NCBI RefSeq assembly: GCF_026241165.1 | Contig: NZ_JAPFQN010000002.1 | Location: 434,001-498,000 of the forward strand | From: Mangrovivirga halotolerans | GTDB taxonomy: Bacteria; Bacteroidota; Bacteroidia; Cytophagales; Cyclobacteriaceae | Length of the DNA stretch: 64,000 bases | Direction: 5' to 3' | Shown: in pieces, positions 26,796 through 36,230 of the stretch | Layout of the letters: each line of letters starts with the position of its first letter | Position numbering within the stretch: position 1 is the first letter of the stretch | Made by a program: the position numbers and the translations under genes | Notes under the pieces: generated by a model | Seen by the model: only the letters and a program-made list of their open reading frames with translations | What the model was told of the DNA's origin: nothing | The model's database searches: none

Positions 26796-27469
26796 TTAGC
26801 TTGTTTATAGTTTAACTGCTCTAATATATTAACAAATTTTTTACCATATGGAAAAACTTCAACAGATTCTGGTAAATATGTGTATGCAGCATTGTCTTTT
26901 GATACTATTTTTCCAATTGAAGGTAAAATATATTTAAAATAAAAATTATAAGACTGCTTGAAAGGAAATTTCTCCGGTTGAGAAAATTCAATAATAGATA
27001 ATCGTCCTCCTGGTTTTAAAACACGATACATCTCGCTCAAGCCTGCTTCGAGATTTTCGAAGTTCCTTACTCCAAATGCAACGATAACAGCATCAAATTT
27101 ATTGTCTTCAAATCGAAGGTTCTCACTATCGCCAAGCTCCATTGTGATAAGATCATTAAGACCTTTTTCTTTCATCTTATCTTTACCTACTTCCAGCATA
27201 CCCTCAGATATATCTACTCCGATTATTTCTTTAGCAGGTAGACCCTTTGCTGCCTCAATTGCAAAGTCGCCGGTTCCTGTAGCAATATCCAGAATTACTT
27301 CAGGCTGATAGGGCTTTAACTGTTTAACCGCCTTTTTTCTCCATAGTATATCAATCCCCAGGCTTAAGAAATGATTTAAAAAATCGTACTTTTTACTGAT
27401 ACTATTAAACATATCAGCTACCTGCTTCTTCTTACCTTCTTCCTTATTTTTATATGGTACTACTGTCAT
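26744..27469 (-). CDS. ubiE: Demethylmenaquinone methyltransferase
   Basis: A 241-aa SAM-dependent C-methyltransferase that makes menaquinone from demethylmenaquinone (menG function). Class I motif is [13 protein letters not shown]; family signatures [20 protein letters not shown] near the N-terminus and [18 protein letters not shown] are clear. Length matches the family. It heads an operon with porT and the SDR gene. A -7 box on the minus strand lies 18 bases upstream. Confidence 0.95.
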   Translation of the reverse strand: MTVVPYKNKEEGKKKQVADMFNSISKKYDFLNHFLSLGIDILWRKKAVKQLKPYQPEVILDIATGTGDFAIEAAKGLPAKEIIGVDISEGMLEVGKDKMKEKGLNDLITMELGDSENLRFEDNKFDAVIVAFGVRNFENLEAGLSEMYRVLKPGGRLSIIEFSQPEKFPFKQSYNFYFKYILPSIGKIVSKDNAAYTYLPESVEVFPYGKKFVNILEQLNYKQAKCQPLTFGISSIYTATK

Positions 27470-27487
27470 CTGTAAATAATTAAGTTA

Positions 27488-27495
27488 CAAAGTTA
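27488..27495 (-). promoter_or_regulatory. -7 promoter box for ubiE-porT operon
   Basis: On the minus strand the sequence reads TAACTTTG, an exact TAnnTTTG match, with 18 bases between it and the ubiE ATG. No clear -33 partner. Confidence 0.45.
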
Positions 27496-27530
27496 ATGAG
27501 TATAACCTGTAACATTACTATTTGTTAAAA

Positions 27531-27556
27531 AAAGAAAGGGGCAATAAGCCCCTTTT
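27531..27556 (-). terminator. Intrinsic terminator of the PorE-like gene
   Basis: GGGGC (27538-27542) pairs with GCCCC (27548-27552) around AATAA, extended by A/T pairs. On the minus strand it is followed by TTTCTTTTTTT. It lies just after the stop of the OmpA-family gene at 27579. Confidence 0.82.
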
Positions 27557-27578
27557 GTATCTATAATATTAAATTCTG

Positions 27579-29675
27579 TTACTTAATTATCGTAAACTCA
27601 ACTCTTCTGTTTAACTCCCTCCCATCTCGTTCATCATCATTCGATGCGAGTGGTCTTTCTTCACCATAACCTACAGCTGTTAGCCTGCTTGGATCAATTC
27701 CTTTATCTATTAGATAATCAACTACAGCCATTGCCCTTTTCTTCGACAGGTCTTTATTGTAGCTTGCTGGGCCAATATTGTCCGTGTGACCTCCTATTTC
27801 AACCCTTATACCAGGATTTTCGGCCATCATTCTTTCAAGTTTGTTCAATTCACTGTAAGAGTTATCTGTCAATTTAGCCTTGTCAAACTCGAAATATATA
27901 TTTCTTAATACACCGCTCGCCCCAGTTGATGCCCTCTGGAAATCTATTGTTTTTGTAATAGTCTGTGTTTCACTAGTTGCAGCAGGAATTGTCACACTGA
28001 CGTTCTTAAAAACATATCCCGGATATTCTGCAGAAAGAATATAGTCAGTAGGTTGCTCCGGAGTTAAATTACTCACATACACTCCTGGTTGCTTGACACC
28101 TACAGCAACAACTGTATTATCATCCTTTTTTGTTAATCTTACTCTCGCATTAACTGGCGCTCCCTCTGCAAAAGTCGCTACAACAAGCTGAACCGGAGTA
28201 ACAACCTCAGGTTCAGGTTCCGGTTCAGGATCCGACTCAATAACCTCTGTTGGCTCTTCAATAACCGGAGGAGTATCTATTTCCACTTCTTTTTCTTCTG
28301 CTACATTATCGGTAGAATTTACAGCTACCAATTGCTCATCAAGATTTTCAGGGATCGTAACCATGTAAATATCTGTAAATCCCATTCCATCTTCTCGAAT
28401 CGAGGCATAATATCCGCGTTTACCATCCTTGGTACTTACAAAATAAATGTCATCATCAGGAGTATTAATTGGATATCCGAGGTTCACAGGTTCCCCCCAG
28501 CCATCTTCTATACTATCGTATTCCACTTTAAAAAGGTCATAACCTCCCATTCCTCCTCTTCCATTACTTGAAAAATAAAGAGTCTTGCCATCATAATCGA
28601 TAAAAGGGCCGTCTTCATTATATTCAGTGTTGATTACAGGCCCGAGGTTCCTGCTACGAGACCATTCCCCTCGCTCATTTTTTGTAGCATAGTAAATATC
28701 ATCACCTCCAAAACCACCAGGTCTGTTAGATGAAAAGAACATTATGCTTTTATCAGGAGAAATAGAAATCGACTTTTCATTATAATTCAAACTATTAATA
28801 GCATCTGAAAGCGGCTCAGGCTCTGACCATGTACTGTCATCGATCCTGCTACTCACATAGATATCGCCTTCATTTTCATCCATATAAATATATAGGTCAT
28901 CACCATCAGCAGAAAGTGCGAGATTACTATCGTGGAATGGTGTATTTATTGCGTCACCAATATTTCTGGCTTCAGTCCATTGACCATCCTTTTTATAAGA
29001 AATAAAAATATCCTCATATGGAAAGTTATCTTCGAATACGTCCTGGTTAAGGTTGCCGTCTTTTCTTCTGGTTGTGAAAATCAAAATAGTTTCATCTTCA
29101 TTCAACACAGGTCCATAATCAGGCATTGGTGAGTTGATTGCTGACCCAACATTAACAATAGAGAAATTCATTGGGTTAGCCATAAATTCAATTCCATTTT
29201 TAGCTTCTTCGATCTTCTTCTCAGTTTCCTTCACGGAAACTTTATCCATGCCCCTGTAATTAACATCAGCATAAAGTTTATCATAATACCTCTGATAAAA
29301 TTCCAGTGCGTTGGAAAAATCGTAACCATATTGGTATCCCCTACCTATCCAATACAGGACGTCAAAACGGTAATCAGGATCTAACTCCAAAACCCTTTTA
29401 AAGTATTTTACACTTCTGTCTTTATTTGATGTTCGTTGGATATATTCTCCGGCAAGCCAGTTCGCTTCTATATTATCCGGATCAAGATCTGCAGCTTGTA
29501 CAAACTGTTCCTTAGCAATCTCAAGAGCCTGTGTAGCCCGCATAGTCTCTTTACCCAATTCAACAAGTTGTTCTGCAACCTCCTCGTTGTCCTCTTGGGC
29601 ATTAAGTATGAAAGGCTTTGTTACTAATAATAACAGCAAGCCAGCATAAAAAATAATACGCTGCATTACGTTCAT
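27579..29675 (-). CDS. PorE-like OmpA-family protein (TPR, beta-propeller, CRD, OmpA)
   Basis: About 698 aa from the ATG at 29675 (the ATG at 29666 is equally possible); the longer frame from 29726 begins with an unlikely extension. Order: signal peptide; TPR-like repeats (about 30-160); a PD40/WD40-type beta-propeller with repeated blades such as FSSNRPGGFGGDDIYYA and FSSNGRGGMGGYDLF (about 180-440); an acidic Pro/Glu linker with EPEPEPEP; a carboxypeptidase-regulatory-like beta domain (about 510-590); and OmpA_C peptidoglycan-binding domain with IEIGGHTDN-type motif and NRRVEFTI end. This order matches PorE of the type IX system, though paralogues are common. Confidence 0.82.
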   Translation of the reverse strand: MNVMQRIIFYAGLLLLLVTKPFILNAQEDNEEVAEQLVELGKETMRATQALEIAKEQFVQAADLDPDNIEANWLAGEYIQRTSNKDRSVKYFKRVLELDPDYRFDVLYWIGRGYQYGYDFSNALEFYQRYYDKLYADVNYRGMDKVSVKETEKKIEEAKNGIEFMANPMNFSIVNVGSAINSPMPDYGPVLNEDETILIFTTRRKDGNLNQDVFEDNFPYEDIFISYKKDGQWTEARNIGDAINTPFHDSNLALSADGDDLYIYMDENEGDIYVSSRIDDSTWSEPEPLSDAINSLNYNEKSISISPDKSIMFFSSNRPGGFGGDDIYYATKNERGEWSRSRNLGPVINTEYNEDGPFIDYDGKTLYFSSNGRGGMGGYDLFKVEYDSIEDGWGEPVNLGYPINTPDDDIYFVSTKDGKRGYYASIREDGMGFTDIYMVTIPENLDEQLVAVNSTDNVAEEKEVEIDTPPVIEEPTEVIESDPEPEPEPEVVTPVQLVVATFAEGAPVNARVRLTKKDDNTVVAVGVKQPGVYVSNLTPEQPTDYILSAEYPGYVFKNVSVTIPAATSETQTITKTIDFQRASTGASGVLRNIYFEFDKAKLTDNSYSELNKLERMMAENPGIRVEIGGHTDNIGPASYNKDLSKKRAMAVVDYLIDKGIDPSRLTAVGYGEERPLASNDDERDGRELNRRVEFTIIK

Positions 29676-29788
29676 AAAATAGAAAAAAATTAAATTAATA
29701 TTACTAAAGTATATTAGAATATTCAAACTCCACCACTAAAAAATCAACCCTTTAAGCTGATTAATCTCTAATTCCTGCAATTATTTGC

Positions 29789-29796
29789 TAAATTTG
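29789..29796 (+). promoter_or_regulatory. -7 promoter box upstream of engB
   Basis: TAAATTTG, an exact TAnnTTTG match, lies 107 bases before the engB start in the 228-base divergent gap. The gap is otherwise AT-rich with no other feature I can support. Confidence 0.3.
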
Positions 29797-29903
29797 GCTG
29801 AAAGTTACAAAAATAATAGCTCATTATTAATTATAAGCATCCATAAAAAAGCATTTTTGCAAGAATAATTAATAATCATGGAACTTATTTATTGCTCAGA
29901 TAT

Positions 29904-30506
29904 ATGGATAATTTAATAAAGTCAGCAAAATTTATTAAAAGTGAAACTAAAATATCTGGTCTTCCGAAAGCAGACAAACCCGAATATGCTTTTATTGGAA
30001 GATCAAATGTGGGTAAATCTTCATTGATAAATATGCTGACCGGGCAAAAAAAACTTGCTAAAATATCTTCCAAACCCGGAAAAACTCAACTTATCAATCA
30101 TTTTTTAATTAATGACACATGGTATCTTGTCGACCTTCCGGGATATGGTTGGGCAAAAGTTTCAAAAACTAAAAAGATTGACTGGAATATCATGATCAAT
30201 GATTACATCAGCAACAGGGGGAATTTACTCTGTCTATTTGTCTTGATCGATATCAGGTTAGATGTACAGGATATAGACCTGGAATTCATGAATGACCTTA
30301 TTCTAAAAGGAGTTCCTTTCGCCAGAATTTTCACAAAAGCAGATAAGCTTTCGAAAAATAAAGCACAAAGCATGGTAGCCAGGCACAATAAATACCTGAA
30401 AAAACACTGGGAAGAATTACCTCCGACTTTCATAACATCTTCTGAGACTGGATATGGAAGAGAAGAGGTGATTAACTATATTGAAGAATTAAATAGCCTA
30501 TATTAA
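29904..30506 (+). CDS. engB: Ribosome biogenesis GTPase EngB/YihA
   Basis: A 200-aa GTPase of the EngB/YihA/YsxC family that helps assemble the large ribosomal subunit. G1 is GRSNVGKSSL, G2 region SKPGKTQLINHF, G3 DLPGYGWAKV, G4 TKADKL and G5 SSETG. I start it at ATG 29904 (MDNLIKSAKF), matching the usual N-terminus; the longer frame adds four residues. Length fits the family. A DUF5606 gene follows 77 bases later. Confidence 0.95.
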   Translation: MDNLIKSAKFIKSETKISGLPKADKPEYAFIGRSNVGKSSLINMLTGQKKLAKISSKPGKTQLINHFLINDTWYLVDLPGYGWAKVSKTKKIDWNIMINDYISNRGNLLCLFVLIDIRLDVQDIDLEFMNDLILKGVPFARIFTKADKLSKNKAQSMVARHNKYLKKHWEELPPTFITSSETGYGREEVINYIEELNSLY

Positions 30507-30543
30507 CCAGGAAAAATTGTTGGTTGAGTGATTTTTTTTAAGC

Positions 30544-30551
30544 TAATTTTG
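30544..30551 (+). promoter_or_regulatory. -7 promoter box for the DUF5606 gene
   Basis: TAATTTTG matches TAnnTTTG and lies 32 bases before the ATG at 30584. Two TTG triplets 17 and 21 bases upstream (30520-30526) could serve as the -33 element. Confidence 0.5.
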
Positions 30552-30583
30552 CCAAACAGAGATAAAAAATAATCAAGTATATT

Positions 30584-31018
30584 ATGGGCTATACAAATAT
30601 AGCGGCTGTTGCCGGAAAAGGAGGGTTATTCAACATTGTCAAACCAACAAGAGCTGGTGTAATTCTTGAAACAATCGATGACCAAAAGAAAAAATTGGTT
30701 GTAGGTGGTAATGCCAGAGTATCTGTTTTATCTGATATATCCATTTACACCGTTGATGCAGAAGGCTCTGTTCCAGTAGCCGATGTTTTCAAAAAGATTA
30801 AAGATGAATTTGATGATGATCCAGGGGTTAACTCAACTTCTGATGACGACGAACTTCATGCTTTCCTTAAACATCTTGTACCGGATTATGATGAAGAAAG
30901 AGTTTATGCATCTGACATCAAAAAGCTAGTCAGCTGGTACAATATCCTTTATAAGTATGAAAAAGACCTATTATCGAAAGGGTCTGAAGATGGTGAAGAA
31001 GAAAATGAAAATAAATAA
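30584..31018 (+). CDS. DUF5606 domain protein
   Basis: A 144-aa cytoplasmic acidic protein. The N-terminal half is beta-rich: GKGGLFNIVKPTRAGVILE followed by KLVVGGNARVSVLSDISIYT. The second half is helical and ends in a Glu-rich tail (GEEENENK). This pattern is what I know as the Bacteroidota-specific DUF5606; its function is unknown. It is followed by a hairpin shared with the convergent fbp gene. Confidence 0.78.
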   Translation: MGYTNIAAVAGKGGLFNIVKPTRAGVILETIDDQKKKLVVGGNARVSVLSDISIYTVDAEGSVPVADVFKKIKDEFDDDPGVNSTSDDDELHAFLKHLVPDYDEERVYASDIKKLVSWYNILYKYEKDLLSKGSEDGEEENENK

Positions 31019-31023
31019 GTTAT

Positions 31024-31056
31024 GAGGGTTGCAATTAAAAGCAACCCTCAGCTTTT
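31024..31056 (+). terminator. Intrinsic terminator overlapping the fbp 3' end
   Basis: A perfect 9-bp stem, GAGGGTTGC (31024-31032) with GCAACCCTC (31041-31049), has an AT loop and is followed by a T5 run (31053-31057). The right arm is also the last codons of fbp on the minus strand, whose stop lies in the loop. Confidence 0.82.
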
Positions 31057-32030
31057 TCTACCATTTTTTTACTTCCAATAAATAATGGGGTTCTTTGGTG
31101 AAGTTCTTTAGGTTCTAATTCTAAAATACGAGTTTTACCATTTGAGGCTTTTCCACCGGCCTGCTCTACTATAAATGCAAGTGCGTTCGCTTCATATAAA
31201 AGCCTTAATTTCCCTTCTGGGGCAGTATCTGTTCTTGGGTAAATATAGATTCCACCCTTAAATAGATTTCTGTGAAAATCAGCCACAAGTGAACCAATAT
31301 ACCGGCCGGAAAATCTTAGTTCCTTACAATCTTCAATATATTTTTTAACTGCAGGTTCAAAAACATTATAGGCACCCTCATTTATAGAGAATATTTTTCC
31401 ATCCAGAGGAGTTTGTATATTTTGATGGGATAAAAAGAATTCACCGAGTCCTGCTTCATAGGTAAATCCGTTAACTCCCCTTCCTGTAGTATAAACAAGC
31501 ATTGTAGATGATCCATATAGCAGATATCCTGCTGCTACCTGTGCTACGCCGGGCTGAAGAACATCTTCCATTTGAACTGGTCCTCCCACGGGTGACAATC
31601 GCCTGTAAATCGAAAATATTGTACCTATTGATACGTTAACATCAATATTTGATGAACCATCCAAAGGATCCATCGCAATTATATATCTTCCATTAGGGTT
31701 ATCCAGATCGATAATTTCATTTTGCTCCTCACTCACCACTGCGCAAACTTCGCCACCATTTCTCAAAGCACGCATAAATCGTATATCTGCTATAACATCC
31801 AGCTTTTGTTGCTCCTCACCCTGTACATTTTGTGCTCCAAAAGCACCTTCAATACCCAAAAGACCTGAACGGTTAATTTCTCTGTTAATAATTTTACCTG
31901 CTAAGGCTATATCTCTCAGCAACTGAGAGAGTTCACCGCTTGCAAAAGGGAAGTCATCTTGTTTCTTTTTTATGAATCTGTCTAGGGTGGTACCTACCGG
32001 CAAAGCCAGCTTTTCTGTTTCTGCATTCAT
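31035..32030 (-). CDS. fbp: Fructose-1,6-bisphosphatase, class I
   Basis: A 331-aa class I FBPase that hydrolyses fructose 1,6-bisphosphate to fructose 6-phosphate in gluconeogenesis. Metal-site signatures are [10 protein letters not shown] and the [20 protein letters not shown] block; the substrate-site region is [16 protein letters not shown]; the C-terminus has [20 protein letters not shown]. Length matches the family (about 335 aa). Its last codons form one arm of the terminator hairpin of the convergent gene. Gene context with pyruvate carboxylase elsewhere in the window fits active gluconeogenesis. Confidence 0.96.
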   Translation of the reverse strand: MNAETEKLALPVGTTLDRFIKKKQDDFPFASGELSQLLRDIALAGKIINREINRSGLLGIEGAFGAQNVQGEEQQKLDVIADIRFMRALRNGGEVCAVVSEEQNEIIDLDNPNGRYIIAMDPLDGSSNIDVNVSIGTIFSIYRRLSPVGGPVQMEDVLQPGVAQVAAGYLLYGSSTMLVYTTGRGVNGFTYEAGLGEFFLSHQNIQTPLDGKIFSINEGAYNVFEPAVKKYIEDCKELRFSGRYIGSLVADFHRNLFKGGIYIYPRTDTAPEGKLRLLYEANALAFIVEQAGGKASNGKTRILELEPKELHQRTPLFIGSKKMVEKAEGCF

Positions 32031-32113
32031 TTTTTTAGGGGCTTATTGTAAGAAATCCAGATTGTTGTTGTTTAATTTAAGCTCGAAATTACAACATATA
32101 TAACTTAAATAAA

Positions 32114-33394
32114 ATGAGAGTTTTCAAATTTGGCGGAGCTTCTTTAAAAAGTGCAAATGCTATAATCAACATGGTTTCAATCGTTTGCAACAATAAAAAC
32201 GAACACCCTCTGATCGTTGTTGTTTCTGCTATGGGCAAAACTACTAATGCCTTGGAAAGAATCTTGCAAAATGCCTTGAACGGCAAAGAATATATGCAGG
32301 AACTAAATAAACTTAAAAATTATCACCTTGAAACTGCCTCAAATTTAGAAAATAATGATTCTTCAAATATTACAAACACTGTAAATAAGCTTTTTCAATC
32401 GTTTGAAATTAAGCTAAAAGAATTAATAGATCAATATAATGGTTCAATTGAATCCTATCAATTCAGTTATGATCAGATAGTAAGCTATGGTGAATTACTA
32501 AGTTCTAATATCGTTTCTGAATATATGAATTTAACAGGGACAAAAAATTCATGGCTGGACGCAAGAAATATAATTGTGACAGACAGCACCTATACCGAAG
32601 GAAAAGTTAACTGGAAAAAAACTAACCAACGGATTAAAGAACAAATAGAAGAATTTAAAGGTATAAAAATCACACAGGGCTTCATTGGTGCAGATCCATA
32701 TAATAACACCACTACCCTAGGAAGAGAAGGTTCAGATTTTACAGGAGCAATTTTTGCAAATTGTCTGAATGCTGAATCTTTGACAATCTGGAAAGATGTT
32801 CCGGGTATCCTTAATGCAGACCCAAAAAAATTCCACGATGCTCAGCTATACGATTATCTCTCTTACCGTGAGGCAGCAGAAATGACATTTTATGGAGCTT
32901 CTGTTATCCATCCAAAAACCATTAAACCGCTGGCCAATAAAAAGATTCCTTTAAACGTAAGAAGTTTTGAACGTCCTGAAAAAACAGGAACTCTGATTGG
33001 TAATGAAAAATCTCACAAGGTATTTCCGGCTTTTATCACAAAAAACAACCAGGCTTTGGTCTCTTTTAAGGTGAAGGATTTTTCATTTATTGATGAAAAT
33101 AACCTGACAACGATCTTCCATACCATCACAAACCTGAATATTAAATTAAACCTAATGCAAAATTCAGCTACTTCATTTAGTATTTGCATTGATTATAAAG
33201 AGTACCAGGTAAACAGATTAATAGAAGAATTGAGCACTCAATTCAAAATATTATTCAACAAAAAGCTACAATTGATTACCGTTAAAAATTACACTGAAGA
33301 AAGTATAGAGCGATTTAAAAATGAAAAGATCTTACTAGAACAAAGATCCAGAAATAATTACAGGATAGTGGTGAGTGAAGACATAACCTTTTAA
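32114..33394 (+). CDS. lysC: Aspartate kinase
   Basis: A 426-aa aspartokinase, the first step towards lysine, threonine and methionine. The N-terminal motif is VFKFGGASLK (Ala where most have KFGGTS), with catalytic-site TLGREGSDFTGAIFA and WKDVPGILNADPK, then AAEMTFYGASVIHPKT. From about residue 310 a regulatory region of ACT type follows, short enough that only one or two ACT units fit. Monofunctional: no homoserine dehydrogenase part. It is divergent from fbp, with 83 bases between. Its stop abuts the stop of the convergent fructosamine kinase gene with no gap. Confidence 0.9.
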   Translation: MRVFKFGGASLKSANAIINMVSIVCNNKNEHPLIVVVSAMGKTTNALERILQNALNGKEYMQELNKLKNYHLETASNLENNDSSNITNTVNKLFQSFEIKLKELIDQYNGSIESYQFSYDQIVSYGELLSSNIVSEYMNLTGTKNSWLDARNIIVTDSTYTEGKVNWKKTNQRIKEQIEEFKGIKITQGFIGADPYNNTTTLGREGSDFTGAIFANCLNAESLTIWKDVPGILNADPKKFHDAQLYDYLSYREAAEMTFYGASVIHPKTIKPLANKKIPLNVRSFERPEKTGTLIGNEKSHKVFPAFITKNNQALVSFKVKDFSFIDENNLTTIFHTITNLNIKLNLMQNSATSFSICIDYKEYQVNRLIEELSTQFKILFNKKLQLITVKNYTEESIERFKNEKILLEQRSRNNYRIVVSEDITF

Positions 33395-34264
33395 TCAAAT
33401 AAATCTCTTTACATTATTTATGGTCTCCCTTAAATATCCTAAACCAAATAGGTTTACATGGATAAGTAGCGGATATAGATTTAACAACCCAATTCGAGAA
33501 GAAAAATCTGGTTCTAATGGATAAATAGATTCATATCCCTTATAAAATTCAGATGAAAATCCTCCAAACATTTGGGTCATTGCCAAATCACTTTCACGGT
33601 GTCCATAATGCACTGCGGGATCTATAATTGTAGCTTCACCACTATTTGTACTCATAATATTCCCACTCCATAAGTCTCCATGAATCAAGGAAGGTTTTTC
33701 TGTGGGAACTAATGAGTCTAGTTTAGTATAAAGTTTTTCAAATAACTTTTGATGAGAAATATCCATTAAGCCTTTATTCATTGCCAGCTCAACCTGTGGC
33801 TTTAGTCGTCTTTCAATAAAAAACTCTGCCCAGTTTTCCAATGGAGCGTTATTCTGAGGTAGGGCTCCCATAAAATTATTAAAGGAAAGCCCGAATTCCT
33901 CTTCTCTTACCTGGTGCATTCTAGCTAACCGCTGTCCTGCTGTAAACCAATAGTCTGATTGTCTTTTTGTGGCATCAAAATATTCCATTGAAAGGAAACT
34001 ATATCCTCCGGACTTACCTGAAGTAAATACCTGAGGGATTTCAAATTCAGAATTATCAGAAAGAATTTCAAGTCCTCTTTTTTCAGCCTCAAAAAAAGAT
34101 GGGTCTACACCGGAATTTAATTTTACGAAAAGGTCAAATTTATCTGAAGACACTTGATAAGCTTGATTAATACTTCCGCCTCCAACAGACCTGACTTTCG
34201 GTTTTCCTTTTAATGAAAAGCCGGATTTAGAAATTATATGCTCTAATAAATCAGGATTCAGCAT
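33395..34264 (-). CDS. Fructosamine kinase family protein
   Basis: A 289-aa small-molecule kinase of the fructosamine-3-kinase/aminoglycoside phosphotransferase fold. The N-terminal GGGSINQAYQV is the family signature, followed by FVKLN; the catalytic loop is LIHGDLWSGNIM and the metal motif IDPAVHYGHRESDLA. Family members phosphorylate ketosamines on glycated proteins so that they fall apart (deglycation). It overlaps the phosphatase gene upstream by 14 bases; pairing of these two families is common and suggests a repair function. Confidence 0.92.
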   Translation of the reverse strand: MLNPDLLEHIISKSGFSLKGKPKVRSVGGGSINQAYQVSSDKFDLFVKLNSGVDPSFFEAEKRGLEILSDNSEFEIPQVFTSGKSGGYSFLSMEYFDATKRQSDYWFTAGQRLARMHQVREEEFGLSFNNFMGALPQNNAPLENWAEFFIERRLKPQVELAMNKGLMDISHQKLFEKLYTKLDSLVPTEKPSLIHGDLWSGNIMSTNSGEATIIDPAVHYGHRESDLAMTQMFGGFSSEFYKGYESIYPLEPDFSSRIGLLNLYPLLIHVNLFGLGYLRETINNVKRFI

Positions 34265-34727
34265 TTAACTCTGAAATTAAATTATTACAAGACCGATAAA
34301 GCATCTGATAGACATTTTCAAAACCTTCCTGACCTCCATAATAAGGATCGGGAACGTCCATCTCATCTCTTTCATCATCAAACTCCCTCATCATATGAAC
34401 TTTATTCCGGTGCTTTTCATTATCACCAGCTAAAGCTAGTATATGATGATAATTGCTTTTATCCATTGCGAGGATAACATCAAAATCGTCAAAATCAGCA
34501 TGTCTGAATTGTCTACCTTTTGATACTAATTCCACATCATGCTTTGCAGCTGAACTAATAGCACGTTTATCCGGATTTTCACCAATATGGTATCCTGCAA
34601 CTCCGGCAGAATCCCATTCGAATTCCTCACTCATACCTTTATCAATAACTAAGTGTCTGAAAATCCCTTCTGCCATAGGTGACCTACAGATATTTCCTAA
34701 ACAGACAAATAATACTCTTTTTTTCAT
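34251..34727 (-). CDS. Low-molecular-weight protein-tyrosine phosphatase family protein
   Basis: A 158-aa phosphatase. The active-site loop is FVCLGNICRSPMAEG near the N-terminus, with nucleophile Cys9 and Arg15, and the general acid Asp is in DVPDPYYGG near residue 122. Length matches the family. Target could be phosphotyrosine or, given the overlapping fructosamine kinase gene, a phosphorylated ketosamine or sugar. No exopolysaccharide tyrosine kinase is close by, which argues against a capsule role here. Confidence 0.93.
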   Translation of the reverse strand: MKKRVLFVCLGNICRSPMAEGIFRHLVIDKGMSEEFEWDSAGVAGYHIGENPDKRAISSAAKHDVELVSKGRQFRHADFDDFDVILAMDKSNYHHILALAGDNEKHRNKVHMMREFDDERDEMDVPDPYYGGQEGFENVYQMLYRSCNNLISELNAES

Positions 34728-34893
34728 GATCCTATCTATCGAAATTTATGTTTTATAAATTAAGTTATACGACTTTTATTTTCACGAATTAAATCCTTTT
34801 ATTCTTTATTTAACATTAAACATCGAAAAAGACATATAATTCATTGAAACTTGAGTAACAAAATTTATTTTAGCATCAAACTTCTATCAATCA

Positions 34894-35091
34894 ATGAAGG
34901 CACTGATCAACAATCGTATTTTTTTACTTAAAGTTATTTCCTTGTTTGTACTTTTATTAATGAAAGTTCAACCAAATAAACAATTGGAATTAACTGAAGT
35001 AAAAAATAAACCTGACACCATTAATATAAAAAAAGGTGTAGTGTCTACTCAATTCCCCAAGACTATCACAGTTTCAAAAAAAGATTTCTAA
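34894..35091 (+). CDS. Small membrane or exported protein, unknown
   Basis: A 65-aa reading frame in an otherwise empty gap, starting MKALINN with a hydrophobic stretch (about residues 8-24, IFLLKVISLFVLLLM) and then a Lys-rich polar tail ending in TITVSKKDF. It is followed by a good terminator about 95 bases later. Codon use looks like its neighbours. No family recognised. Could be a small anchored peptide, or spurious. Confidence 0.45.
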   Translation: MKALINNRIFLLKVISLFVLLLMKVQPNKQLELTEVKNKPDTINIKKGVVSTQFPKTITVSKKDF

Positions 35092-35185
35092 CAGATTATT
35101 TTTTTTAAATTCAAAGGTTACCTTGGATATGCTTTGTAGTATATACCTATGAATGATTATAATTTGTTGGCCTGTTTAAAGTTGA

Positions 35186-35222
35186 AGACCTTCTGCAAAA
35201 TTTGTAGAAGGTCTCGTTTTTT
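35186..35222 (+). terminator. Intrinsic terminator
   Basis: A perfect 9-bp stem, AGACCTTCT (35186-35194) with AGAAGGTCT (35206-35214), has an 11-base loop and is followed by CGTTTTTT. It supports a real transcript from the small gene at 34894 and separates it from the convergent gene ending at 35232. Confidence 0.82.
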
Positions 35223-35231
35223 GTGTAAAAT

Positions 35232-36230
35232 CTATTTTAGACTTAAGCCGAACCCTACAGAAAAGCCCCGATAGCCAATAAAATGATATTGGCCATGGAT
35301 AGAAAAAACTGCCAACTGAATATCCATACCCAGCAAAGCCGACATGTTTTCATCTGAATAAAATTGATCTACCGGGTCTGTATATTCTTTTTCAGAATTA
35401 GTCTCGGGATCTTCGTATGTATATGTTCCGGTAATTTTGGTATTACCAGAATTAAAATTACCTGAAATCCCTGCATATATGTTGAATATATCCATTTGCT
35501 TCCCCAAAATAAGTTGGGTGGTAAGGTTTTGGATAATTAATCTTGCTTCATCATCTGATGATATATTATCTTCTGAAAGATCAGTTTTGCCTCTGAACCT
35601 TGTATACCCAATTAGTACTGCCAAATCAATCGGTCGTTCACCGGTTTCATCATCATACTTTTCTTTCAATATCATTTTGCTGAAGTCATACATTGCTCCA
35701 ACACCCCATCCAAAAAAGCTTACACCATCCTGATCATATCCAGGTAAAAACCTGAGTTTCAAAGAGGCTTGATTAAAACCAATTCCTGCTTGAATAATTG
35801 GTGCCGGCAGTGAATTAAGATTTACCCCTCCTGGTACATTTAAAACTTCACCGGTCTGAATTATAGTTATATTATCTGATGGATTGACTACTCCTAATAA
35901 ACTCGCAAGTTCAACTTCATCAGCTGAAGTATATCTCAAATTACTGTATTCACTATTTTTAAATAAAAAAGATTTATCAGCCTCTGATATATTCAGAGAA
36001 CTGTAATTTATGGAAAGGTCAAAATTAAATTTTTCATATAGATGCGGTGTATTAAACCATCCATATGAAAAAAGTTGTGGAGTATTGACTACAAATGACC
36101 TGGTGTAATTTTCTATGTATTGATTAAGATCTTCCGGCCCTGACCTTGTTAAATCACGTATCTCATTTTCCTGGGTAAAAGCAGGGAAATTTAATAATAA
36201 ACAAAAAGAAAAGATAATAAGAAGCCTCAT
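35232..36230 (-). CDS. Outer membrane beta-barrel-like protein, DUF6588-like
   Basis: A 332-aa protein with signal peptide (MRLLIIFSFCLLLNFPAFTQ). The mature part alternates aromatic and small residues and ends in YRGFSVGFGLSLK, as an outer membrane strand would. It carries a plug-like segment early (DLTRSGPEDLNQYIENYTR). It resembles the Bacteroidota proteins called DUF6588, an assignment I hold loosely. Its start overlaps the tpx stop by 4 bases (ATGA), so it is translated with the thiol peroxidase; whether they share a function is unclear. Confidence 0.65.
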   Translation of the reverse strand: MRLLIIFSFCLLLNFPAFTQENEIRDLTRSGPEDLNQYIENYTRSFVVNTPQLFSYGWFNTPHLYEKFNFDLSINYSSLNISEADKSFLFKNSEYSNLRYTSADEVELASLLGVVNPSDNITIIQTGEVLNVPGGVNLNSLPAPIIQAGIGFNQASLKLRFLPGYDQDGVSFFGWGVGAMYDFSKMILKEKYDDETGERPIDLAVLIGYTRFRGKTDLSEDNISSDDEARLIIQNLTTQLILGKQMDIFNIYAGISGNFNSGNTKITGTYTYEDPETNSEKEYTDPVDQFYSDENMSALLGMDIQLAVFSIHGQYHFIGYRGFSVGFGLSLK

